A DNA stretch of 64,000 bases. Source: Magicicada septendecula. Lineage: Eukaryota > Arthropoda > Insecta > Hemiptera > Cicadidae. A program made the translations under genes and the position numbers. This document shows, piece after piece, positions 36,667 to 47,770 of this stretch (position 1 is the stretch's first letter; every line of letters begins with the position of its first letter). The notes under the pieces were generated by a model. It was not told the origin of the DNA, made no database searches, and was given only the letters and a program-made list of their open reading frames with translations. Location: assembly GCA_034769895.1 (NCBI GenBank), contig CM068371.1, forward strand, positions 405,587,969-405,651,968, in the 5' to 3' direction.

Positions 36667-37707
36667 ATGGCAGAACTTACACAAGAAGAAATGGATAAGA
36701 TAATGGAAATGTTCCAACAATTAATGGACGAGGACAAACGGTTAAAGGAAGAATTATGTAAGAAAATAGATGAAAGCAACCAATCCTTGAAGGAAGGATT
36801 ATGTAAGAAGATGGACGAGGACCTTAAGAACATGAGAGAGGACAGATTAAAAAGAGAAGAATTAAGAAATGAGAGGACCAAAGAAATAAAATATGATAGC
36901 AAACCAGAACCAGATGAAATACCAAACAATAAAACAATGGAACCAGTTGTAGGATTACCTGAAAAGAAAACAAACGGAAACAAAGAAAATACTAAAGATA
37001 AGGAAGTGGAACCCAAGAAAAGGGGAAGAAAGCATCCAAAGAAATTAATGAAAACAAAGGAAGAAATGGAGATGATGAACCATGGTTATTTTAATGATGA
37101 TAATATCCCTATTACCAACCATGAAGAAATCGTGAGTTCCAGAATTTATGGAAGTAGATTGAGGGTAATCTCAGAGATGGTTTACCAGCAGACAGTAGTT
37201 TACCACTGGGAAAGGACCAGAGGTAAACGGAATACAACATGTGGACCATATCAGTTTCAGCGCAAGACTGTACAGTGTATTCCAGAAAGATGGAAATGTG
37301 ACATCTTACCAGACTGTGATGATGGCACAGATGAATCACCAGAATGTATTCCATTAGTGTGCCATCCAGGACAGTTCCAGTGTACAGATACACTAAAATG
37401 TATTCCTCCAGGGTGGATATGTGATGGTGAACCAGCTTGTGTGGCTTCAGATGAGCAAATAATTAATAACTCAGATGAAGATCCTCACATATATTTTTCA
37501 GGTAATACAACATATAGACCAGAGACATACTGGTGTAGAAAACACTATGATAATGGGAGCCGAATACGTTTTGTAGCCAACAAAGGAATAACGGCTAGAA
37601 AAGTGAAATACAAGGAAAAGGCCAGAGAGATCACTAGTACCGGAACGATTATGAAGACGATGGTCATCCAGACAATGAGAGCAACTGAAATGACAGACCA
37701 CGGTTAA
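36667..37707 (+). CDS. Gag-like coiled coil fused to LDL-receptor class A repeats
   Basis: 346 codons, starting MAELTQEEMDKIMEMFQ about 100 bp after the PBS. Residues 1-75 form a charged coiled coil with repeated (K)EELCKKIDE / KEGLCKKMDE units, like the Gag N-terminus of element A. Residues 76-150 are Lys/Glu-rich. Residues 192-227 read as an LDLa repeat (CGPYQF .. CIPERWKCD .. PDCDDGTDESPEC) with calcium-type acidic residues, but the second of six cysteines is Arg. Residues 232-278 form a second repeat (CHPGQFQC .. CIPPGWICDGEPAC .. SDE) lacking the last cysteine. LDLa repeats are extracellular ligand-binding modules of LRP-type receptors. Their presence in a retroelement ORF suggests capture of a host gene fragment. 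No signal peptide or membrane span is visible, so a receptor function is unlikely. The last 68 residues are basic and unfamiliar. The frame is open, but lost cysteines argue against a folded LDLa domain. Confidence 0.75.
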   Translation: MAELTQEEMDKIMEMFQQLMDEDKRLKEELCKKIDESNQSLKEGLCKKMDEDLKNMREDRLKREELRNERTKEIKYDSKPEPDEIPNNKTMEPVVGLPEKKTNGNKENTKDKEVEPKKRGRKHPKKLMKTKEEMEMMNHGYFNDDNIPITNHEEIVSSRIYGSRLRVISEMVYQQTVVYHWERTRGKRNTTCGPYQFQRKTVQCIPERWKCDILPDCDDGTDESPECIPLVCHPGQFQCTDTLKCIPPGWICDGEPACVASDEQIINNSDEDPHIYFSGNTTYRPETYWCRKHYDNGSRIRFVANKGITARKVKYKEKAREITSTGTIMKTMVIQTMRATEMTDHG

Positions 37708-38018
37708 ATCTAATACTACACACCTATACAAAAGGGACGGATGTTATGATAACCGACGTCGGCAAAAAACCATGTAAAAGAAAAAAAAAATGAACAACTG
37801 TGCGAAATAATAAAAATAATCCACCTGGGTATAAAAGAAAAATAATAATAAGAAGTACATTTGAAGTAAAGAAAAGAAGAGGGTTCATACCATATTTATG
37901 GTAATAAGATGATATGTTAACCATATTCCATGAAAAAATATTATGAGTAATTGGATGTATAGAAGATTGAATTTTGTGTGTATAGAAAAATAGAAAGACT
38001 TTATAAATAAAAAAATTC
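37708..38018. other. A-rich spacer after the ORF of element B
   Basis: No coding potential. Starts the A-rich 3' half of the interior. Confidence 0.5.
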
Positions 38019-38480
38019 AAAAACCAAGTAAGCACAACTTACTACCTAATATTTGAAACGAATTTTGGATTAATAAAAAAGAAAAAGAATTGGGCTAGAA
38101 ATTTGTCAAAATTCCAAAACAAGGTAAGCACAACTTACTACCGAATATTTAGGAAATGATTTATGAATGAAATAAAAAGAAGAGAAAATTGTCAAAATTC
38201 CAAAACAAAGTAAGCACAACTTACTACCAAATATTTGAAACAACTTTTGAATTAATGAAGAAAAAGAAGAATTTGATAATAAAAATATCAAAATTTAAAA
38301 ACAAGGTAATCACTACTTACTACCTAATATTTATGAAACTATTTGTGGAAAAACTAAAGGGAAAGAATTTAGTAAAATACAAACAAATTTAAAAAACCAA
38401 ATAAGTACAACTTACTACCAAACATCTATGAAACTCAAATCATGGAATATAAAAGAAAAGAAAAAGAATTTTGAAGAATA
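38019..38480 (+). repeat. About 90-bp tandem repeats with a GTAAG..CTTAC hairpin
   Basis: Five units whose core GTAAGCACAACTTACTACC (with variants) starts at 38028, 38124, 38210, 38306 and about 38401, i.e. a period of 86-96 bp. Each core can form a 5-bp stem, GTAAG:CTTAC, with a 5-base loop, followed by ACCnAATATTT. A weak sixth copy may lie near 38500. Confidence 0.8.
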
Positions 38481-39588
38481 ACCACAACATTCAAAAGGAA
38501 GAGTAAGTTCACATTACAAACAATGATATGTGGAACCAATTATGAAAAAAATTTCGAGAATAAAGAAATGGCAGTAAAAACCACTGATACAATTAAAATG
38601 AATAAACTTATTGTGAAGTAAAATAAATAAGACTTTTAAGTAAAATAAGCAGACACAATAACCACATGGAATTAATAATTAAAGAGTGCATTTGGATAAA
38701 AAGCAAGAGCAGAATAAAATTTTGAAAAAGAAGGAAAAAACTATGTATAAATAAATCCATAAGAAAAATATGATCATAAAATAAATGTCAATTATAAGAA
38801 GGACAATTAAAAGAGTAATTGCAAGAACATAAACTAGTGGAACGATTCATAAGAATTAAGAAAAAACAAAAAAATAATACAAAATACATGTTACCAATGA
38901 CCAGAAGGAGATTGTAATAACAGTCAAGGTCTGACAGAGAACTAAAATAAATAAAAACTTTACACTGAATAACAAGTGATAATTATATTAAACCAGCTTC
39001 CAACCATAAGGAGAAATAAAATGCCAGCAGAGCTAACCATTGAGAAAAATAACTGAGGTAGAAATTAACTAAGATAGAAATATTAATAGATCTGTTCAAA
39101 TACGAAGTGAAGTATCCAAAGATATTTAATTTTTTTATAGTCATAAGGTGGACTATTCTTATGTAATTTTTATTAATAACTGTCTGTAGATAAGTCCAGC
39201 AGTATTATTATGTATTGATCAGAGATGATGTGCCTCTGTAATCAATAAATGACGTAGTATGGCCAGCAGAGTAGTGTAGCCTACAGTGCCCCTCTGAACT
39301 GCCCCAGCTAACGTGTTAGGGAATATTAGAGAATAAATATCCCAAGGATAAAGAACCAAGTGAAGAAAAAAAAAATGGAAAAATAAAAAATAACGAACCT
39401 CAGATGACTATTACTATTAAGAAAAATCAAGTTAATAATGAAATATAGATAAGCTCAAAAATAAAGAAGAAAAAAATTTAGAAATGTGAAGGAAATAAAG
39501 AAATATAATTTATAATAAAATATCATAAGCAATTATTTCAGACAAACCAAGTATGATCTGAACTAATCACTTCTGGAAGAGAGCAATC
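38481..39588. other. A-rich 3' interior of element B
   Basis: No pol remnant in any frame. The purine-rich CTGGAAGAGAGCAATC just before 39589 is the likely polypurine tract. Confidence 0.5.
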
Positions 39589-42500
39589 TGTAGCATGACA
39601 GATAATCCACATAAATCAATTACTAAATGATCATTAATAAAACTCAAATATATGGAATATCCAAATGAGAGTCAATTAAAAAGCACTATAAATTATTATA
39701 ATAACAAGAAAAGTAAACATAAAGAAAAAATCTGCAAATAATATAATTATACTACAAATTAAAAACCCAGAAAACTAAAATTTGAATAACAATATTACCC
39801 AGGTAGGATAGAAGCAGGCAATGAAGATACCCAGACAAAGAAAACAGACCAGAGTAAACAAAAGAATATAAAGCGAAATGGTACTGAAGAACCAAGAACG
39901 AAGAAAAATAGAATGAACCAATATACTGAAGAATCAGAGACCAGTGAAGCTCAAATAGAATAAAGGAGGTGAAACTCGAACAATACCCAATAGAAACCCC
40001 ATAGGGAGAAAACCAAAAAACCCCAAAAATAAAGGAATGTCCCAAAAGAAAGTATAACACCCCAAAAAACCATATACTAATGTAAAACTGATAAAAACCA
40101 AAAGTGTTTAGAGTATTAAGTAACAGTGCACCCAAAAAAGTTATTGTGTAGTTTATATAGACAAATCTGAACAGTCCCCCCATGGTTAAATATTTCATAT
40201 TGTAAACCTATAAAAGGACTAGTGATAATATCAATAAATAACCAGAGAGAAGTGCAAGTTATTAAATTATAATCAATACACTTTGAAAAGGTACATGAGT
40301 TACCGTGCTAGTAAATAACTTTAAGTGTTTTTGAACAGTATCATAAATCATAATAATAGTTACTTAAGTAATATGGTGAAGGAGCAAGGAATAATATTTC
40401 TAATGAAATGCCACTGTTTATTAGAACATTCCATAGAATGAATAATAATAAACAGATATCTTGTGTTTAGTATAAAGTAATGGGGAATACATCCTTAAAA
40501 TTGGGAAGTACATATAAGACTGTAAATAAATAGTTTAAGAAAGTGTTAACCATTTAATGGAACCAATATGTTATGTTCCTATTTCCAAATATTAACTAGA
40601 TAAATAAGATTTAGTATTAAGCAGTATTATAGTTATAAAATATTATTTTGTTATTAATTTAAATTGGGAATACAATATCTAAATGTAGATACCATTCCTA
40701 TATTATAAAATGTTTTTATTATGTTACTGTGTGTAATCAATACACAAAAAAAAAAAAAAAAAAAAAAAAAGGTATGATTCAAAGTACCAGATTAATAGTA
40801 AATAAGTGTTATATTTTAATTGTAAAATCAATATTCAATGTTATAATAGTCAAGGAACAAATTGTTAATAAATTATATAAGAATAGAAGGTCAGAGAAGG
40901 GTACAAACTAACTATATTAGTAAAAGTTTTGCAAATAGCAACAGATCAAATCTAGGTCAGATAAGTAAAATTACAAATAAAAATGGAATGTACTAACTGA
41001 CATTATCAGGGGAGGAGTCATAGATAAATGAATTACATTTAAAAACAATAATTAATAAACTAAATTGCAAGAAATTAAGTAAAAATAGACAATTATATCA
41101 ATTTCAGATTCAATAGAATAATAATTATATCAGAGAAAATGGCTATTATCTGCTTAGAGAACAGGAAATACAAAATTAAGCCTACTTTCCAAAATGTAAG
41201 AAATATAATTTTTTTAATGAAAACTTTGTAAAACTATATTAATTAGTATCAAAATAAACAGAATAGAATAAAGAAACCGAATATGTATTTAGTATTTCAT
41301 ACAGTTAATTAATAACGAAAATATTTTCCGAGTATAATGTATTCAAATAAAACGTATCGGAAACTAAGATAATTTGAAACAATGTATAATATATATTAAA
41401 TTGGCTAAGATTTTCAGGAGACGAAGGAAATGAGAACAGTTCATTATTATCCGTTGAAGAGTGTACTTAAACGAGATTGTTTGCTAGATATAACCTATAA
41501 TGGCGAACTATAAGTAAACCGAGTTCGGTGAAAATTTTTATAAATTTTTATTTTGAGTTATTTTTATTTGTGAACCGGTGAAATTAAACTATGAACAGTT
41601 CATCACCAATAAACAGAACCACATACGCCTAATTAATTAAAATAACACCAATACAATAAAATTTACAGACGAACAAACCAGGTTAAACCCGACACATATA
41701 GACAAAGTGAGATAGACATAATCACAACAATTTACACCAAGTGAACTATTAAACAATACACCAGTGACACTCAATTAACTCCAGAACCATTATACACAAT
41801 TGCTGAGACCATTTAAACGGAGAAAAGACATCTTTATTTGAACAAACATTTCGTCAAGGTTAGACGTTCCACTACGCATGCGCCAGTCGGCCATTTTGAT
41901 TCGTCGCTGTTCTTACAACCGCAAGGCAGCGAATTTCTAGACTGCATTTGGTTTGAAATAATTATTATATAAACTTTATTTATCAATTATAACATTGTAT
42001 TTGTTATTATTAAGGCATTTATCATTGTAAGTGTTATACTTTCCTGTCCATACCCTTCTCTGGCTATTCTTAAATAATCGTTCAAAGAACTATATTATTA
42101 TATATAACCAATGTAAACTTTTTTATCGACCGGCCCTGAGTGAGTCGATACTGCTGTGTAATATCGATTCTTATCGATAAACTTAAATAATTTGTGAATA
42201 AATTTTCTGTTTATGCAATTTGGTTTTAAATTTTCTTTGATATACTTAAAGAAGAGATTAATCGAAGACTCAGACTAACCGAAAGGCGGTACATACGGAA
42301 TAACGAACGCTTCGAAGAAGAAGAAGAGAGCCGTCTTTCGAATAGGACTGGAGTTAACCAGATTGTCATAAAGTGAATTTACAGAAAGTGACACTACTAC
42401 ACTAAAAAACATAATACCATTGAAATATTAAACACAAACATTAACCACGATTATTTTTTAAATATTAGGAATATAAATTACACAACAAAAATATTTTTTA

Positions 42501-42709
42501 CAGAACATTTTTTTTTTGAAAAAAAATTATAAATTTTTTTATTTCAAATTGTAACAACATTAATACACAGTTTATTTTGTTTTATTACAAAATTGGCTAG
42601 CCCAACAGTGGGGGCTTAATGAAGACACAAGGAACGTTACAAAATTGGTGTTTCCAAAGTGGAACATTATCAACATTCCTACAGATCTTATATATTTTGT
42701 TTTATTACA
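39589..42709 (+). repeat. 3' LTR of element B
   Basis: 3121 bp, near identical to 33416-36545. The A run is 25 rather than 26 bases (40746-40770) and a 7-base GAAAGAA unit is missing near 39905. Ends TTATTACA before ATAT. Confidence 0.9.
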
Positions 42710-42713
42710 ATAT

Positions 42714-42715
<2 letters not shown>

Positions 42716-42744
<29 letters not shown>
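42716..42744. repeat. (TA)n microsatellite
   Basis: TA run flanking element B on the right. It is probably the continuation of the (TA)n/PLE site into which the element inserted. Confidence 0.75.
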
Positions 42745-42749
<5 letters not shown>

Positions 42750-44268
42750 TTTAAAAAGTGAATGAAGAGGATGTACCAACAAGATAATTATTTTTTTTAT
42801 TAGAAAATATGAAGTCCGAGAACCTGTGGTAGAAACCTGATATAGAAACTGAACACTGACCTTGAGGTGCACAGTGGACAAACACCTCATTTAAGGCTAA
42901 CAAAATTTTCAGTCATTCTGCACATGCGCACAACAGTCTTGTGCAGTGTTCCATAGTGTGAACATCGGCTGCAGCAAGGCTGGTGAGAACAGTGGAAGCA
43001 TAGGTGTGACAAAGAGAGAATTAGTGAATAAAGTGAGACAGTTATCACGTTACCTCCCCTCACTCCTCTCTAGACAACTTAAGTGGGGGTAATTCATTCG
43101 CTGGGTCTGCACAGCTCAGCAACCAAGAAAGGTTGTCACATTTCTATAATGTCAAGAACATAACGGAAATAGTCCACATGAAAATGCAAATCAGACTTCA
43201 CGTAGTCATGATTATATCCACAACACTATATGCTTCTGAATAAAAGGTATTATGATATATGGGTTTAAGAACTTCTCAGGTAACAGAAATACCACTTCTG
43301 ACAGTATAATGGAGATCAAAACAAGGCACAGTGGTGATGTACAAACAGCATTATTATAGAATCTGCAAGCACATTTTGTTGTTACAAACCGAACTGGAAG
43401 AATCCAGGCATTACATGTCTTCAGCAAGGATAATGAAACAAAAATAAGAGTTTTCCATGCCCCCTTGGAAGATGAGGAACTGGTCAAGCAACACTAAAAC
43501 GATGAGGCTGGAACAGACAACTTTGTCTACACCTTGAAAAATGGGAGATGATGACAATAATTCAAACATAAATAAAAATATCAAAATTATTATTATACTG
43601 AGACAAAGTTGGGCATATCCACCTAACAATTAATATAACTTCAATAAACATGTTTTTCACTTGTTTTTCACCTCTCCCTTCGCCTCTACAGTGAATTTCA
43701 TCCTAATTTAATGTTTTTTATAACTAAATTTTATGAAAAAATCAGTCCAATGTTTAAATACTATTTCATCATATTATAACAAAATACTATATTACAGAAA
43801 TCATCCTATAAACTAAATCACCACTGAAACACAAAACACAGATACTTTAAAATCATCATCTCAACATATAAATACATTTTAATATGAATATATGTATGTT
43901 TACAGTTAAACAGTTCACTAGTCAATACTTATTACTGTTCAAATTGTATTTTGCAAAAAACTATCAAACTTCAAATATAAGAAGTAGTATTGCTCACATG
44001 CAGAAGACTTTAAAGCAGTAATTCACAAAGAGGAGTATCTGCTACTGCCTAGTTGTGTTTTGCATTATCTTCTGATATTTAAAAGTATAGGAGCCACATT
44101 TATCAGTTCATAGTTCACTAATTGCGAAGAAATATTATAAGACTCTCTTTAGTTTAAATATTACTTAATGATGGTATCTTTAGAAATACAAAAAAACTCG
44201 ATATAAAAACCGACAAGTTTATTTTGTTATAGAAAAGATACAAATTTAAAAAAATATTATAATCTTAC
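42745..44268. other. Probable intron of the miga gene, nothing recognised
   Basis: AT-rich. An open frame at 43212-43487 (minus) shows no domain and no convincing splice sites. Confidence 0.4.
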
Positions 44269-44422
44269 CTCCATTTGGGCTAATAATTCCTTGATTAGCA
44301 GTCTTGACATGTTTCCGTAAAAGTTTCCTAAAAGTCCCAGAAGGTGCAGCCCGTCGACGACGTAAGTATCTTGCTAAGATTCCTAACAATGCCACACTTG
44401 CAGTCACAGATAATATCACAAT
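44269..44422 (-). CDS. miga: Mitoguardin-like gene, coding exon 2
   Basis: Acceptor GGTTATAG before 44422 and donor GGAG|GTAAGA after 44269. 154 nt, entered in phase 0 and left in phase 1. It encodes a hydrophobic helix (IVILSVTASVALLGILARY) followed directly by RRRRAAPSGTFRKLLRKH and ends ISPNG. A single N-terminal membrane helix followed by a run of arginines is the arrangement of mitoguardin (MIGA/FAM73) proteins. These sit in the mitochondrial outer membrane, promote mitochondrial fusion and act at ER contacts. Identification rests on this N-terminal pattern and resemblance to MIGA2 (FGQSxF .. membrane helix .. RRRRR). The conserved C-terminal domain lies outside the window, beyond elements to the left. 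Confidence 0.65.
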
Positions 44423-45009
44423 CTATAACCATGGAAAAAATATATTTCAATAACAGCACACAGATCACTTTTCTTTCTTAGTAAAATAGGTTTACTATAA
44501 AGACGTACTACTGCACACAATGAAAGAAAGCATTCAGTAACTTCAATATATCGAAAACACTTTCTGTATGTAGAACTATTATGTTTGCTGACAGCTTAAC
44601 TCTATGTGTCTTAATATAATATTATATGAATCAAATTTAACAGAAACAGTTAACTTAGCTAAGAAAAATTTTGTAATTTCTTCTATAATTATTTAAAATA
44701 TACAAAAATACTTAGATTTAACTCTGTTCAGAAACCAGATACAGCGTATTACAGAGCAATAAACACATGTATGCAGTGAATAAATTCCAAATTAATTGTG
44801 TATACCAATATTCTGAATGAAAGTATATTTTAAAGAAACAATTTCATAAATATCAATTAACAGTATCAACATCACATTACATTAGTAACTAATTTTCATT
44901 ATAATATAAAATATAACTATTTAATAAATACTGTTAATTATGTTAACAATTAATTATTATTCAGTTTACACTACACAAGACAGTCTAATTACACTGTGAA
45001 CAGCCTTAC

Positions 45010-45114
45010 CTTCTGTGATTTTGAAATGCTAATATTTCTAAACTTTGTTTGACCAATAATTCTTTGGAATGTTGTGATTATGGGGCTTAGGCCAAGTTTA
45101 TTCACTAACGACAT
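45010..45114 (-). CDS. miga: Mitoguardin-like gene, coding exon 1
   Basis: ATG at 45114; 35 codons, starting MSLVNKLGLSPIITTFQRII and ending SISKSQK at the donor CAGAAG|GTAAGG, phase 0. The segment GQTKFRNISISKSQK corresponds to the stretch before the membrane helix in MIGA proteins. The intron to exon 2 is 587 bp. The gene starts 540 bp from the FBXO42-like start on the other strand. A start here is favoured because the frame upstream quickly meets stops. Confidence 0.65.
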
Positions 45115-45654
45115 CTTCGAAAGTTAGGTTAGGTTTTAGGATGTATACGTTTATTATTTTTAGCTGTATTTCGAATACCGGTACATAAACCACTACATTA
45201 AAGAATAAATTTGTAAGTTTAAATTAAATTTATAATGACGGCCGCAATGAAAAAGCTACATTAATTTTCATATTGATAATTACAAGATATACCAAGAACA
45301 CATGTCCTACAACAACAAAATTCCATTTTGAATTTTGTGGACTGTGAGCAGAACAAGAACTAATCACCTGATAGATCAGCTGATTTTTGCACAGCTGTTG
45401 TGTTTTGTTTATTCCGTTCAATTTGTATTCAGGCGCTGGACGAAGTTGCTAAGACGTTTTAGGTGCGTTCAGTATTGTTTTGTTGTTCTGATCGAGTGGA
45501 AGCGAGCACATTTGTGCTAAAATTAGTGAAGTTGTTAACTATGTACTAAAAAACAAGACTGTTTTCGGTTCTCATTGTGCGCGAGAACTTTATTAGACGG
45601 ATTCGAAAGTATTAGTGATATGAAGTGCTGTGCTGGAAATTGTTATTAATCAAA
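45115..45654. promoter_or_regulatory. Shared divergent promoter region, miga / FBXO42
   Basis: 540 bp between two divergent ATG codons. It is richer in CpG than the surroundings (GGCGCTGGACGAAG, TGCGCGAGAAC), as expected of a housekeeping bidirectional promoter. No TATA box is placed convincingly for either gene. It also holds both 5' UTRs. Confidence 0.5.
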
Positions 45655-45814
45655 ATGGAAGAAGTCGGTTTTCAGACAACTTACAGAACATCTTCATGTC
45701 ACATTAACAATTTACCAGATGAAATCATAGAATTCATCATCAGTTTGCTTCCGCCATATAAAGATCTGAAAGGCTGCATGTTAGTTTGCAAAAGATGGTA
45801 CAAAAATGTCCAAA
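45655..45814 (+). CDS. FBXO42: FBXO42-like F-box/Kelch gene, exon 1 (F-box)
   Basis: ATG at 45655 (MEEVGFQTTYRTSSC). The F-box follows: INNLPDEIIEFIISLLPPY, then DLKGCMLVCKRWYKNVQ, closely like the F-box of FBXO42 (LPEEVLEYILSFLSPY .. ALVCKQWY). Donor CAAA|GTAAGA ends the exon after one base of a codon (phase 1). FBXO42 is a substrate receptor of an SCF ubiquitin ligase with a Kelch propeller. Exon 2 at 52284 continues the match; the Kelch exons lie right of the window. The first intron is about 6.5 kb if joined to 52284. Confidence 0.85.
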
Positions 45815-45896
45815 GTAAGAGAAAATACTTACTTTTACATTAAATATGTATATCTTTGAGAAATATGATTCTAATAACTTTTCCATCTTTATTCAG

Positions 45897-46159
45897 TACT
45901 TCTAACCATGGACAGTAAACTCAGAAACATGGGAGGTAGATATAGTATAATTACCAGTGATGAAAGGTTTAGTGATTTTAGTGATGTTCGGTCAGTTAAA
46001 TGGACACAGTTTAACAAAATTTATATCATTGTTCCGACAGAATTTATTGTCGTCTTCAGTACAATTGTAGATGGTTATTGTGTTTTTGTTGTTACATCTC
46101 ATGAAAGTAGTAATGAATTATTTCAGAAGTACCAATATTTGGCATCTTTCTCAGAGTAG
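45897..46159 (+). CDS. Alternative terminal exon after the F-box exon
   Basis: Branch-like CTAATAAC, a pyrimidine tract and TTTATTCAG (ending 45896) form a good acceptor only 82 bp after the exon 1 donor. Spliced from exon 1 (phase 1), the frame reads ILLTMDSKLRNMGGRYSII and stays open for 87 codons to TAG at 46157-46159. AATAAA follows at 46547. The product would be an F-box protein of about 140 residues with a non-Kelch tail (VVFSTIVDGYCVFVVTSHES and so on) that I do not recognise. Such a long frame is unlikely by chance in this AT-rich DNA. It could be an alternative last exon, or part of a separate gene. Confidence 0.55.
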
Positions 46160-46546
46160 TTACTATTCTAAAATTGTGGTAACTGATTATTACCAGTTAC
46201 TTCATAATCAACCCTAATACATTATACATTTTGTCATGGGCTCCCATATTTTGTGGTTAGAGTTCCACTTCTTATAACAGTTTCATATAAAATGCAGTGT
46301 ATATTATTATTAAAATGCAGTGTTTGTTTAAAGTTAGATTCTATGGCAAACTCTGAACAGGTTTTGCCAGTCTATGATTAAGTAGCCCTAACTCTTTTCA
46401 GTTGTTTGCTCCTTTCACCCTCTCTCCTCTTTGCCTTGTGTGGTAAACAGATATTACTGAAGCTTATTATAGTTGTGGAGGCCTACTTCTTTGTGTGTAC
46501 TGGTAGCCTATATGTTTTAGTGTGTGATTAATGGCGTTTCCATATA

Positions 46547-46552
46547 AATAAA
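46547..46552 (+). terminator. Poly(A) signal for the short F-box transcript
   Basis: AATAAA followed by an A run, 390 bp after the stop of the alternative exon. AATAAA is common in AT-rich DNA, so support is modest. Confidence 0.3.
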
Positions 46553-47489
46553 AAAAAAGTCTATTTATTTATAAACAATTCTAGTATTCCTACACAATGA
46601 TGTTAAAAATACAGCTTATCACACATCTGTATTTTCAAAGGTATCCTTGTAAGTCTAGCGTTCTCCATGTAAATGCTGAACTAAGCAGGCTGTTTTCACA
46701 GAGATTATGAGTCTGTTAACCTTGTTTTTGTTTGAACAAGTCAAGAGTGTTTGCTTGGGAAACCTGCATGAGTAGTGTATCTACGAATACAGTTGTACTG
46801 AACAACACAAACTAATTTTGATTATTGTACTGTAGGTAATTTGACTCCAAGGGATTTCTTCTGTGATTTTGGTAGATAGAATTACCTTGTTTTTCTCACT
46901 GTGTATAGCTACTAAAAGAATAATGTACTCAAAGTAATACAAAACTCTGGTGACAATAGCATTTTGTTTAATTATTTTAGATTTTAACCAATTATATTTT
47001 TTGGAAAATTAGAAGTGAATGGCTTTGTTCACTCAAAAATTAAAATCAGAAAGCAGTTTTGATTTCAGGCAATTTATTAGTAAGTCATCACTCCCAGGTA
47101 ACGAGTAATATGTAAATTCTCATATTACTAAAAGTGGAAACAGTCAACAGTTTATACGTACTTAAATTATTGCATTTACTTGAAAATCTTGTGCCACATT
47201 AGATTTTTTTGTTAATTGTTTGTCTCGCATTGTTTTAAGTGTATGAGTATTTTCTCATTGTATATGCATGCTTTTTGTTAAAATGTAGCTTCTTTCCAAG
47301 TATGGTTGCAATATAATATTCATACAAATATTGTTTTGCAAATTACAGTGGGTGTAATAAGTGTGAAGAATGCTTCAGTTGTCATGGTGTCTTGTGGTCA
47401 GATATTGATGTGTAACCATTATCTGACCTGTATTCTCCATTCCATTTATCAAGCGCTGAGCTTGTTGTGTGTTCTTCGGCCTTTGTAAA
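46553..47489. other. FBXO42 intron 1, left part
   Basis: AT-rich, no gene or repeat recognised. Confidence 0.5.
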
Positions 47490-47575
47490 TTTTCGGCCTT
47501 TTGTGTGTACGTGTAGAATGTCATTAACATGACAATAACATGAACATTCTACATGTACACACAAAAGGCTGAAAA
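47490..47575. repeat. Foldback at the 5' end of a PLE fragment
   Basis: Arms 47490-47524 and 47540-47575 are near-perfect inverted copies (CGGCCTTTTGTGTGTAC against GTACACACAAAAGGCTG) around a 15-bp spacer. An inverted stub at the truncated 5' end is common in PLE insertions. Confidence 0.7.
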
Positions 47576-47770
47576 CTAGACACTCCAGAACAATTGGAAA
47601 TATACAAACACAGGAAAACACAAAAAAACGACATCCTAAACAAACAAACACAATTCAAATCACACGCATTATTCGAACATATCACACCCCACACACACAA
47701 TATCGATCTTTCAAAACTCAGTATCGTCGCTAACAACAAGACAGACAGTGCTACCAGCGGCAGCCTCTGA
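47540..47770 (+). pseudogene. PLE C-terminus fragment (end of GIY-YIG protein)
   Basis: 77 codons resembling the tail after the GIY-YIG domain: LDTPEQLEIYKH, then KNDILNKQTQFKSHALFEHI, ending TSGSL and TGA at 47768. One in-frame TGA at 47570 and missing upstream domains make it a dead 5'-truncated copy. The end of the 32.6-kb PLE is analogous (LNTAEQFEIYRYH .. NNILNEQLHYRSHILFD). Confidence 0.7.

Larger units (their letters stand above)
33416..42709 (+). mobile_element. Non-autonomous LTR retrotransposon with 3.1-kb LTRs and LDLa-containing ORF (element B)
   Basis: LTRs at 33416-36545 and 39589-42709 start TGTAGCATGACAG and end TTTTATTACA. The target duplication is ATAT (33412-33415 and 42710-42713). 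A PBS follows the 5' LTR and a purine-rich GGAAGAGAG precedes the 3' LTR. The 3.04-kb interior has one long ORF and no protease, RT or integrase, so the element depends on enzymes from elsewhere. LTR copies differ by a dozen or more substitutions and small indels by eye, i.e. fairly recent insertion. Confidence 0.9.

Noticed and set aside
37485..37510. TATTTTTCAG|GTAATAC inside the LDLa ORF as a splice acceptor or donor
   Set aside because: Frame is open through it and no partner site is evident; kept as coding.
38019..38480. CRISPR-like array
   Set aside because: Eukaryotic context; the repeats are long degenerate tandem units, not short identical repeats with unique spacers.
39752..40198. 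148-codon hydrophobic frame antisense to the LTR of element B (broken in the other LTR)
   Set aside because: A-rich sense DNA yields T-rich antisense codons (Phe, Leu, Ile), so hydrophobic open frames arise by composition. It is interrupted in the sister LTR.
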